A DNA stretch of 64,000 nt, from contig JAJNNY010000013.1 of NCBI GenBank assembly GCA_022453515.1, forward strand, positions 744,001 to 808,000, in the 5' to 3' direction. The DNA is from Astrocystis sublimbata. Taxonomy: Eukaryota; Ascomycota; Sordariomycetes; Xylariales; Xylariaceae. The notes below the pieces were generated by a model. The model was given only the letters and a program-made list of their open reading frames with translations. It did not search any database and was not told the origin of the DNA. Made by a program: the position numbers and the translations under genes. Positions 1-10,466 of this stretch are shown here, piece by piece (position 1 is the first letter of the stretch; each line of letters begins with the position of its first letter).

Positions 1-727
1 GGACGCGAAGCGCGATTAAAGAAATTGTCATCGTCAAGGTTATGGTCTATATCAAATAGCGCAGCTAGATAGATGGACAGACCAACCAGAGATGGTGGAA
101 TAGATCCCTGACAGCTGCTAGTATGCCAACAATGGTAAGGCTCCATGCTATTGCTTGCGAGTTTGGCATGTTTTGCAGTGCGGCAGTTGCTGCTTGGCAC
201 GCCCCGGCAGGGCGGACCCAAAACAGAGCCGGGGATTGGAGAAACATGACGTCGGATGGGCTTATCGTCTGCTTATCAGCTGTTGAGGCTGCTCGATGAT
301 AGGCTGCGACATGTCTTATGTGGGGTGGGTGAGGTGAGTAAAGTGAGTGAGTGAATTTCGGGCAAGAGACGCTAAGCACGGCAGGGCTTGGCGTACCCGA
401 AGCCTCCGTGCGGGCGGGATTGGTGTTATTGATTGATTTCAGAGGCGCCCGCTCTGGGCAGTCTTGTCTCCAGCTTCCAGTCTTTCACCACTCTTTTTTT
501 GTCAAGCTACCTACCAACCCGAGGTCCTCGAAGCGCGCCGCCTGCGAACCGCGCATCTTCCAAGTATTCCGTGCTGTCACCATCGCAGGCTCCAGTTCCC
601 ATATTGGATTTGGATTGCATGGTTTGGACCGTGCATTCTCCAACTCTTTTCGCCAAGAGATTGGATCGCGCCTTGTACTTGTAGCAAGTAGCCAGCTACG
701 ACGAGAGCCTCACCTCTCGGTCTCGCC
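1..727. other. Intergenic, upstream of the DUF2434 gene
   Basis: No coding region could be supported. The stretch holds a CRE-like TGACGTCG near 247 and a pyrimidine-rich tract at about 465-620 that looks like a promoter or leader for the gene starting at 728. Short open frames on both strands lack coding character or recognisable domains. Confidence 0.5.
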
Positions 728-2482
728 ATGGCCGCCGCCATACTCCCACGCGCATCCATGTGGCCCCCGGGCGCCAATGAGACCGACACTGTCCTCGGAG
801 GCGTGCACTTCAATGTGACAACGCTCAACTTCTTCAACTACACCTTCTACGAGGGCAACCAGACCATAAGCAATTGGTCGCGGTGCTACCTAGTCGACCA
901 GCCTTACACGCCACCTCTCCTGCTGAACAACGGCACTTTCGGTATTGTCTAGGCCGCTGTCTTGCCCATTCATCGCGCCCATCGCTAACCCTTTCGCGAA
1001 TCTAGTAAATAGCACCTGGTGCTACCTTGCCACCGAGCCGAGCGGCCCCCGCGCGCATATCGGAATCGCCGTAGGCGTCGCATTCGCTCTTCTACTGATT
1101 CCTGTTCTGCTCAACCTCACCCGCCACGGAAAACTATACCTGCCCGCCACAAAACGATTCTATCCCATTGGCAGGAGATGGCAATGGTACTGGGCCATAC
1201 TCATATGCGCCACTGCTCTTATTGGTCTCTTCACTGGCATTGATGTGGATCGCTATCGTGTGGTTGAGCTGCCACTCGTCCTCAACGTATTCTTTTGGTA
1301 TCTGATGAACATGTGCTCCTTGGCCCTGGTATGGGAGGCAGTGCGTCATTGGGGCAGCTGGATGGAGAGGCAGTTCATCGACCCCAACCCTTTTGTGCTG
1401 CAGCAGACGGATAAGAGAGGCACCTTCGAGTTTTGGTTGCCTTTGTTCTTCTATTTGTGGTGGTGGCTGGTATGTTCCTCTCGCCTCGCAAATTTCATAC
1501 CGATAACTAATCAAAGCAGGACTTCTTTTTGGTCATTCCACGAAACTGGGGCTCCGTCGAGCTGCAGCGGTCGCCTGAGCAGACTATACTGAAGGCCAAG
1601 CCTGCTGCCACAGAGATCCGCTTCAAGATTGCTCCATTCCTGCTTCTCGTCAGCTGGCTTACTATCCTGGTGTCCCTCTGGCACTCAATTCGGCACTATG
1701 AAGCTCGGAATCGCGGCTTAGTGAACAGAGCCATTGGTTTTCTTCAATACATCCCTTTCCGCTTCATGCTCATGATTCCCCTCGCTTTAGTAGTCATATT
1801 CTACCAAGCATTGGCCGCATGGGAGTTTGATTGGTCTCCCCTCAAGAAAGACACAAACTTGGTGGCCATGTACGTCGGAGGGTACGCGCCCGCTCTACTA
1901 CTCGTCATTATTCTTTGCGCCTCCGGCTTTATGCGACCAAACGAGGACAAGGAAATTATTCGCCAGCGACGTGAAAGGGGTGCCGAAATTGATCGCGAGC
2001 TCGGTATCACCCAAAGACCGGCCTGGTGGCGCCGTATTCGTGGCGATATAGGCACCGGTGATGCCATGAAAGATCAGCTCTACAAGAACGTACGAGAAGT
2101 TCGGGGCAACCCGCGGATGCAGGAAATATCCGAGCAGCGAGAACAGCGAGCTACAGACGAAGAGGCGGCCCACGCCACCACAAACATCGAGATGAGCTCT
2201 TTGCACCGATCGCCTAGTCTCGCCAGTAGCACAGCTCCACCGCCATACGATACGTCTGGTAGAATCAGGAATGATCGCACCGTGCAGGTGGCAGCTAGTC
2301 TTCTCTTCCCGAACGCGGCCAATCCCGCTCGTCCACCGCCTCCACCCTCTGCCACTGAGGCTACCGAGAGAGGTCGCGGTGACACCGAGCAGCGAGGCAA
2401 CATGGACAGAAGCTCAAGCACAGCCAGTGGCGTCTCTCTCACAGGGCCGCCTCAACAGATCAGAAGCATGCTGGATGTCTAA
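728..2482 (+). CDS. DUF2434-family seven-span membrane protein (3 exons)
   Basis: Exons 728-941, 1006-1469 and 1520-2482 give 546 residues. Both introns are GT-AG and phase-consistent, and intron 1 has a GCTAAC branch-like site. The start has a good context (CGCCATGGCC). The first ~78 residues carry seven N-glycosylation sequons (N17, N29, N37, N44, N49, N68, N73). Then come about seven hydrophobic spans (roughly residues 88-112, 130-150, 155-185, 213-232, 262-282, 300-320, 340-360) and a hydrophilic, Pro/Arg-rich tail of about 180 residues. The RRWQWYW and VRHWGSW-type motifs and overall order match my memory of DUF2434 (PF10361), a fungus-only family of unknown function. The family assignment is recognition; the topology is inferred by eye. 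No function should be assigned. Confidence 0.88.
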
Positions 2483-3529
2483 TGTCATTCAGACTGAGAT
2501 AGTATTATGAGTAGTTATTAATTCCTTTCAACACACTACCTTTGGTCATCATCACCATGATTATATACGGCGTTGCAAGGTTCTGCGGCATTTCAGAGCG
2601 GTATGATTTGGGTAAAGTTTTAGTTGTCTTGCAGTATGTGACTACCTAGTACTAATTAGGGTCCTGCACGCATCGAACACATACCGGGTTATGAGTATCA
2701 AGATCAACAATGTCTTCAGATATAGACCGTTTCTCTATCCAATCTATTTTGTACATAATTAAATTCAATACCTTATAACTAATGAACCCATTATGGCTAT
2801 CGTGCTCATATAATTGTCTCATCTACATTCAGCCTGGGCTTAGGTTCATCGGAACTCAGCCACGTTCAATATGCAGTTGCGATTCGTGATATGAGTGACC
2901 CAGGCAACTATGTCAAAGCAATGAGATAACAGATGCCAAGCCCGTAGAACGTAACCCTGCTGCGAAGCACCCTTCCGGTATGGTGGAAGCAACCCATCCA
3001 TATCCAGTCAGCGATCGCGGCTAAAAACACCAATTGACGGCACAGTCATATGGAAGACCAGGTCATTTTGCGTCGATCCCTTTTGCCGTACCGTCAAGCT
3101 GGACCCCGAATAGTCAATCGAACGTTCCATCCGCACGATTTTGGGTTTGCCACGGATGGTGCCGACGGCCAGATCGCCTTGGCAATAAGGGTTCGTGGGG
3201 ATAGCCAGGATCTACGTAATGTACCAGATGACGTCTAGCCCTTGTTTATTTACTCATGTGTGTATAGCTATGTAGATAGGTGCATATAACCGCATTGGTG
3301 GCGAGCCCTCGTCAATCTAGGGAGGGTTTTTCGCCATGTAAATAAGGGAACAACCCGCCACCACGACCTGCGGTGCCACGTAACAACTACAGCACGTACG
3401 TACCTCGTGCGATAGGTACACGACCACTGAAATAAGAACTCCATCTGTCCAGGATCACTCACATCTACGCACTCTGCACTCTGCACCAACACCCACCCCC
3501 ATACTCACGAGCACGAAGATAAAAGAAAA
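2483..3529. other. Intergenic between DUF2434 and chitin deacetylase
   Basis: It contains the 3' flank of the upstream gene (AT-rich, about 2500-2830) and the presumed promoter of the chitin deacetylase. A 62-residue open frame at 3050-3238 has no recognisable features and is not called. A short direct repeat of CACTCTG lies just before 3490. Confidence 0.5.
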
Positions 3530-4916
3530 ATGCATATCACCTCAGCCCTCGCCACCCTGGCCCTCGCGGCCGGCGTCTCGGCGCGCGCGGTGCCGAACCC
3601 GATCGAGATGATGAAGCGCACGCACACGCCGGGCCAGGTCTTCACCAAGTGCTCCAAGTCGGGCGTGCTGGCGCTCGCCTACGACGACGGGCCGTACCAG
3701 TACACGTCCTCGCTGATCGACACGCTGGACGCGGCGGGCGTCAAGGGGACTTTCTTCTTTACGGGCACGCTTTAGTGAGTTCTTACTTGGGTTACTTATC
3801 TTGATCTTCTCTTTTGTGAATGATTTGGGAAGTTGCGAAGAAAAGGGGGGAATAGGGGAAGTATAGGGGCATGGGGAAAGGGGAAACGGGGGAATAGGAA
3901 AGCAGGGGATGCTTGAATATCGGGTGTGCTGAGGCGATGGTGAAAGAGAGCGAGATGAAGGACAGGAGGATGTGAAAGAGAGAGAAGTGATGAGTGAGTG
4001 ACTTGTTGACTGATTTACTGATTGTGGGCGTTGCTAGCGGGTGTATCTATAATCAGAAGGCGGCTGTCAAGAAGGCTTTCGATAATGGACGTATGTACCT
4101 CTCTTTTTCTTCCTCTTCTCACAATCCTAAAAAAGCCAGTCGGTCAATCAGATGAGAAGATAGATAGCTGACAATCTCTCGTGCGCAGACCAGGTCGCTA
4201 GTCATACATGGTAAGTGGTTTGAATCTCTCAGTCAAGATGATTAAACCACCGAGATCAGGATTAAGCGAATTTTGATCCGCAAACGATGGATAATGCACT
4301 AACATCAGCTCTCTCATACTAGGACCCATCCGCACATGGGCTCGATGAGCGCCCAGGCGATCCAGAGCGAGATGGACAAGGTCGACCAGGCCATGGTCAA
4401 CATCTTCGGCCGCAAGCCGGCGTACGTCCGCCCGCCGTATCTCGAGACTGGGGGGCAGTTTCTCAGCACCATGAGGCAGCTGAACGGTATGCGCGCACAC
4501 ACACACACAAAGTCCTCATCACCCTCTTGAGCACAGTAATTGATAATAGATATGATATGAAATAATAGTCACCGTCATCAACGACGACATCGACACCGGC
4601 GACTGGAACAACCAGTCGCCCCAGCAGAGCCAGCAGAAGTTCCAGCAGGCGGGCGCGGGTGGACAGGGTCACATCCCATTGATGCACGAAACGTATCAGT
4701 CTACGGTCACGACGCTGACGACTTGGTTGATCAACTGGGCCAAGACTAACAACTTGAAGATCGTCACTGTTGGTAAGTTTGAAACGAGAATTTATATGTT
4801 TCCTTTTCTTTTCTGTAATTGCTGACATTTCTTGAATAAAAGCCGAGTGTCTCGACGATGCGGACGGCATGTACAAGCCTGGGACATTCACTGGGAACGG
4901 CGCCAATAGCTGCTAG
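3530..4916 (+). CDS. Secreted chitin/polysaccharide deacetylase (NodB, CE4 family; 6 exons)
   Basis: Predicted to deacetylate chitin-type N-acetylglucosamine polymers to chitosan outside the cell. Exons 3530-3774, 4038-4090, 4189-4210, 4323-4486, 4569-4772 and 4843-4916 join in phase to 253 residues, a usual size for a single-domain CE4 enzyme. A signal peptide covers about residues 1-20. All NodB motifs are visible: YDDGPY (catalytic D52, metal D53), SHTWTHPH (metal H105 and H109), VRPPY (motif 3), the aspartate/tryptophan motif DTGDW (motif 4) and LMHE (motif 5). So the enzyme looks active. No carbohydrate-binding module is seen. Exon 3 is only 22 nt, and intron 1 (263 bp) is unusually long and G-rich. 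The gene converges with the amidoligase gene, 490 bp away. Chitin specificity is inferred from similarity to fungal CDAs; another polysaccharide is possible. Confidence 0.93.
3845..3892 (+). other. Strong G-quadruplex motif inside intron 1 of the chitin deacetylase
   Basis: Six tracts of four to six G lie at 3845-3850, 3855-3858, 3866-3869, 3873-3876, 3880-3883 and 3888-3892, with loops of 4, 7, 3, 3 and 4 nt. This satisfies the G4+N1-7 pattern on the coding strand, so it would also be in the pre-mRNA. The intron (3775-4037) is otherwise purine-rich and the longest of the gene. Confidence 0.8.
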
Positions 4917-5406
4917 ATGGCAAACTACATGGCAGTTTGGTTACGAAGCTGGAACAATGTTTGGTCTCAGCTAGTTTGATTTTGGGTAATAATGCTATCG
5001 CTGAAGTATTGCCATGTTTCATCGTGACAGAGTTAAAATAACACATATCCAATCAAGCACTTCCTTGTTTTCTCTATGCGAGACACTCGTGTTCATTCCT
5101 TGTCCCAACTCGTTCCTCCAATTCTCCATGCAAGTAACAGTGTTAATTATTCGTGTTCGCTTGTGTGATATTGCTGCTTTTTTGGACAGAATATTATCAC
5201 CCATGTTTCATTTTTTCTTCCTGTTCTTATCATAGCATTTCGCAACAGATTGCCGACAAGTCGCGTCTCCCTTTCTCGTGAATGCTCACATGAAGCCGAG
5301 CCAATTGAAGCACTTAATGTTGGATAGGAATCTGTGGCGCAGCGAATAATGGCGACGACATTGCCACCTCTTGCATCTTTGACACTAACTGTTCCCCGCT
5401 GGAGTC
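4917..5406. other. Convergent 3'-3' intergenic region
   Basis: It separates the stop codons of the chitin deacetylase (+) and the amidoligase (-). It is AT-rich with several TTTT and AATAA-like stretches, consistent with two facing 3' UTRs. No further gene is seen. Confidence 0.5.
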
Positions 5407-7311
5407 CTACTGATCAGGGAGACGAATTTTATCGTAGAGCCACATGTCGAGCTGATCGTCAGGGGGTTCGAAGTTCATATTCTCTGGGTAATCGTGAATG
5501 TCCTGGTCGTTAAAAAAAGAGGGAGGCACGTCGTCCGGGGTGTCGTCTGGCGGTTCAGATTTCAAGGTTGTACCAGGAAGGTAGAAACCACTATGGCTGG
5601 AGAGTGCAGAGAAAGAAGCTGTGCCTTCGGCTGTCTGAAAGCCATTGATATTACCAGGGAGACTTTGGGTATGATTATCGCCGAAAGAGCGTTGGTCACC
5701 TGGACATAAACAAGGCCACGTAGTCTCATAATTACGTTGTTTCTTCATCCAAGTAGGCTCGTAGTCATCGTGTAGAATACCGCCGCCCTCGGCATCGGCA
5801 GGGCGATGATACAAGAGTGCTGGCTCTTGTTCAAATCTTTCGGAGCGCAGTCGGTGATACACCGCGTCCATATCTGCCGGGCTGATTCCAATGTCGTAGA
5901 GCAGGTCAAAAATGTCATATCCGCGTGGGTTCTCTTTACTGCGTTTGCAGTCGTTCAATAATTGGAGGAAGTCTTTCTCAGAAGACGAGATGACGGCGGG
6001 CCCGCAAAGAGCGAGACATATCTTCACCCAGATGACGATCCAGCTAGAAACAACGAGAAAAGAAGGTGTTAGTATCGGTACGAGTATAGAATACACTGGC
6101 ATCAGGGTTTGCAACTCACGCTTCGTCGAGGGAGCCGGCTGCTTGGCGAAATTCAATCGTCGGCTGCCGGGGCCCGAGACCCCCAATTCCTGCAGGACGC
6201 GCGTTCGTGAAGTTGTAGGCACTTCTACATCCTTGATTTGCAGTCATATCCAAGAGATCTGTGATGTTATCTGCACCTAGGATCAATCGTGCACCATTGG
6301 CGATTTCCAGACCAGTAAAGGGTTCAAAACACCTTGGTTTGGAAAGCTTCTGACTATACGCCGACGAGACGGAGCGGGACAATGTCGGCGTATCCAGGTT
6401 CATGACATTGATCGTACGACGATATCTATACTCCGTCGGCTTCCCTCTAGCCCTCTGACCATAGCGATTGAATAGCTTCAAGGTTTTTACGATATCGTCG
6501 TCAAAGTGTGATTGTAGTTTCTTGTCGCCTTTCCATAGCTTATAGGCGAGATCACTGTGACCTCGGGAACTGAGACAATACTGATTACCGTGACGGCAGC
6601 CTGGGTGGAGTTCGCCGATCAGAGCCTCGGCCATCCAAGTCAAGCTGGCGATGCGTCGAAGATGGTCGAGCCGGAGGTGTTTGAGGTCGCGTCCCACATG
6701 CACATGGAAGCCGCTGCGAAAGAACATGTTAGTCGAGGATCCCAAGCTCCATATCGTAGAAAGTGCTAGATCAAGCCACACAATGGGGCGAAATTATGCT
6801 GCACCGCATGTTTCTATACATACCAAACGGGCGGCACAGCCCTGCGGAAAGACGAGTTGATGGCCTTCACCACTCGCGCGATCTGCTGGAAAGATGCTTC
6901 GCTGGCAACGAGAGGCGGCGACTTGACCTCCACGCCGACATGGCGGAACTTGTATTCATGGGCAAGCTCACAGGGGATTTTTATGCCAATTTCCGGAACG
7001 ACACTCCATAACTTCGAGGGCTTAGCCTTCGCGTCTGTGAGGGCTCGTGCCCAGTAGCCGGTGGTTTCGATGGCTTCCGCTACTTGCTCGCGAACCCAAA
7101 GTGCTTCAAGCTGGTCTTGCCAGCTCTCGGTTTCATCACGCACGTAACCTGGGGGTAAGTTTATCGCAGTGTAATGTGGACATTTGAGGATCGGGCCGTA
7201 TCGCTGCTTTTCCCTGGTCGAAACACTAGGTACTTTGTCCTTGGCGGTTGTGTAAAATATGATGAGCTCGAGCTCGATGCCGAATGTCTGGTAGGAGGAG
7301 AAAGAAGCCAT
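5407..7311 (-). CDS. Putative amidoligase (Amidoligase_2 family; 3 exons)
   Basis: The family (PF12224, carboxylate-amine ligase fold) is predicted to form amide bonds between a carboxylate and an amine using ATP; fungal substrates are unknown. Minus-strand exons 7311-6824, 6713-6120 and 6043-5407 join in phase to 572 residues. Visible motifs in order: FGIELE (residues 10-15), EVKSPP (128-133), CGFHVHVG (from 163, split by intron 1) and TIEFRQ (348-353) followed by AAGSLDE. Family members usually have His right after FRQ; here it is Ala354, which may weaken catalysis. The C-terminal ~130 residues are acidic, Pro/Asp-rich and probably disordered. There is no signal peptide, so it is presumably cytosolic. 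The start at 7311 puts the first FGIELE motif at the N-terminus as usual; an in-frame ATG 54 nt upstream is less likely. Confidence 0.85.
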
Positions 7312-10143
7312 ACTTTTGTCAGAATAGATACAGGAAAGTCCAAGGTTGATTGATGGGGTTTGCAAAAGAGAATATTATGAAAACACCCAAGAAGGGTATG
7401 TAAGAAATAATATTCTCTCGACGTAGTGTTGCTCTCCTTTCATTACAGAGAGGGGCCGACTTGATGGGAGATGCGACTCGGTGACGATAGCGAGGGATGG
7501 AGACTATTCGTAGACGACTTAGTGTCTCGGAAACCTCCACTCCATGTTCTTGCGCTTTCACGAAGGCAAGCTGTTGAATACCAAGCTCACGGCGTGGTAG
7601 AGAAGCAAAGACTCTGTCGGGGGACGGTTGTAGACTCAGTAGATCAACCCAGATGACCCTTGGTATAATACTGACGTGGGAGTAGCACGGGCGTCTACAC
7701 CACGGATGGCAGAAAGGAAGTGGAAAACGTGAATAAGAAGGGTAAGAGGGAGGGATATGGCGTTAGCAACGGTTGTCTCATCCAACTGTTATAGGCCAAA
7801 CAGATATATATTGCGGTGCGTTTGCTGTAAGGTGAGGGAATAAGAATCATATTAGTAGAACACATGATTTGCTCGACTGCAGCACGTTGATGCGCGAGGA
7901 GGGGGCGATTGCTCTCGTCCTCACGCCAACTCGTGTGTCTGGCATGAGCCATTCGGGTACTTTTTTTCTTTTTAAGATACAGCGCTACATACATGTACGA
8001 TGGGTCGACGCAAGCTTCGCGGAAGCCACGTATTTAGGGTATTTGCACGTACGTATTCATCAAGTTCACGTTCCTCCACTACTACTACATAGTACCTAAG
8101 TAGTAAACTATTGCTGAAGAGCTTACCCCCCCGCGCCCCAAATGTTTGAACTGATTTTAAGTATAGATTCATAGTCGAATGATTTTCTGAAAGGTTTCAT
8201 GAACATTTAAAGATTAACAGTCGATTTGGTATTAACTCATAGATAGTTGATTGTTGTTTCCTGGTTACATATGGTATGGGGGGACATTGGAAGGAACTTG
8301 GAACAACGTAATGCTCAATAAAACTTTGCTGGACAGAACAGAGTTTGGTACGGCACCTACCATGTAGGCAACTTCTTGCTGGCATTCGAAAGGACAGTAT
8401 AGTGCATAGGTACAGCATGCGATCATGCAGGCAACTGTCGATACGGACCGTCAGGGTTCGGTACCCAAGTGATTGCCAAAAAACTATATGCCACCTTGAA
8501 CAGTGCTGGCCTTGTTTGCCACCCGCTGCAAGTCAATGAGTTATTGCGCACGCTTATCCATCAAAGCAGAAGCCCAAGCCAGGAGATTACGCTCTGTCTC
8601 AAGTTTCTAAGTACCTATACACCCGTGTCCTAGATTTTGGCTTCAGGGGACCATCGAATCACGATGTGAGAGAATTGCTTATCAGAGTGAAGGACAAATA
8701 AATGCAAATGGATGTCTCTCCTCCCATTCCCAGACATTCTAGCTGCATGTAGTCTTTGTAGCGGCAAGATAGTATTGTAGGCTGTTGGGTAGGCTTGCCT
8801 GGGTTTTCGGTGAGCGGAAAGGGGCGAGATAGGTAACCGGACCGAAGACACGTGGGTAGCGGCCGACAAAACTTTAAAACAGACTCATTACGGCAGGTTA
8901 CAACAAAAGCAATCGCAAAGACAAGAGAACAACACGGGTCAAAGTGCAGAACAGTGAAATGCCTAGGTAGGTATGTACTATCTGTCCTCATCAATACGAG
9001 CTGTCGCAACCGAGTTTTGTGTATCAAGTGGGTGAACTCTCAACAAAAGCATGCACATGCAGCCAATGGATTTGTTTGATTGCTTCCAGTGTCACGCACA
9101 GGCAATTGACCAAGTTAGCTGACATAGGGCCCTTAGTGAATTCGAGAGAGGTTCCAGTACCTAGGTATTCACTTGGAGGCTGAGTGTGGAAGGCAGATGG
9201 CCTAGGTAGGCGAGTGCGTGGTGTGCGTGAATGTTGGAAGGCACATCGAAGCCCGTCAGCTGCCACTTACACGTCTGCCGCCACTTACACGGTACAGTGA
9301 ATGCAGTCAAACTGCCACACTATGTGCGGGGAGCCGCGCCCCGCCTTGTGCCCATCCATGATCCAATCAGGGACCACTGCTTATGACGGTCTGCGAGTAC
9401 CTCTACAGCACAATGCACAGTATATAATCCAGGTACCCCGGCCCCCCGGGCCATGCCAAGTTTCCAGCTCGAGACGCACCCACTCGCGTTTTTTCTGCAA
9501 CAACGCAACGCCGGCGCGTGGTCTCGGAACAGACAAGACAGACAGACTGCTGCTGTGATCAACCGTCGTTGGTCGCTCCCTCTCGCGGATCTTGACTGCG
9601 CGCACACTACCTACCCAAGTCAATTCTGCGTCTCTCTGCACCTCTGCACCTCTGCGCCTCACAAGGATCCTTCCACCTTGCTCACGCACGCGCACTGCTC
9701 TTCCTTACTTCTCGCAAACGAGTGGGAGAGGTACGGACCCATCTCAATCAATCAACCTTACCCAGTCTTTTACTTGAATTCCCAGTACCACCAGTAGTGT
9801 GCACCTCGAGGTGCTTCTGCTGCTTGCTACTGCCTTGCGCTTTAATTAGTTGTACCCTGCGCTCTGCTCAATCATTGATCCATGCGATCTGTGACTTGCG
9901 AGCTCGCGAGCTTATCCTCGAGGACCTAGCCTGCGCAAGGTATCCCCACGATCCCATGATCTCACGATCTCACGATCTCCCACCACCACTCACATCGCTT
10001 GCACCGTAACACGCAACACGCACTCCTGCGAGGTAGCAGATAGCTAGCTCGATCTGTTACGGGCCACCTACTCGAACCCTGCTTCCTCATCTTGACACCA
10101 AGCCTTGTCTGGCCGCTCCGCGCAACCCACCCGCATCACGAAT

Positions 10144-10166
10144 CCCCCTCCCCCTCGCCCACCCCC
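10144..10166 (-). other. G-quadruplex motif (minus strand) in the Reb1 leader/promoter
   Basis: Plus-strand C tracts at 10144-10148, 10150-10154, 10158-10160 and 10162-10166 give, on the minus strand, tracts of 5, 3, 5 and 5 G with loops of 1, 3 and 1 nt. It lies 300 bp before the start codon of the Reb1-like gene. Confidence 0.7.
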
Positions 10167-10451
10167 ATATTCCGGAAACATTCCATATTCCATATACCCA
10201 CATACCCCGGAACCCTTTCGGTGCCACCACCGTGCTATTGTCATTGATCCATTGTCTGCAGTCCTGCGCTCCGCACTGTATTCACCAAGCTCTTGTTCCT
10301 GCGCACCCAAACGCTTGTATCCTGAATTTGACTGGCCGGCCTGTTCACTGAGAAGATAGCCTTTCCTAAGGCATTCACTTACCTTGGAAACACCGTCGAT
10401 CCACTGTATCATCTCAGCTGCCCGTGACGGTCAAACACGTCGCTAGCAGCC

Positions 10452-10460
10452 ATGCTGTGA
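10452..10460 (+). promoter_or_regulatory. Two-codon upstream ORF (ATG CTG TGA) ahead of the Reb1-like start
   Basis: An ATG-Leu-stop lies 6 nt before the main ATG at 10467, in the same frame as the main coding region (15 nt apart). If the transcript starts upstream, as the long leader suggests, scanning ribosomes would meet this start first. Translation control by it is inference. Confidence 0.6.
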
Positions 10461-10466
10461 AGCCTG

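Larger units (their letters stand above)
7312..10466. other. Divergent intergenic region between amidoligase and the Reb1-like gene
   Basis: This is 3.15 kb without a supportable gene. It contains three copies of a CCTAGGTA-type palindrome (8962, 9158-9167, 9201), a TATATAA at about 9420-9426 that could position a Reb1 transcript, and a long pyrimidine-rich probable leader from about 9450 to 10450 with a C-rich quadruplex-type tract. All open frames here are short and lack recognisable domains. Confidence 0.5.

Noticed and set aside
3050..3238. 62-residue open frame between DUF2434 and chitin deacetylase
   Set aside because: No recognisable motif, no splice partner, composition like the intergenic background.
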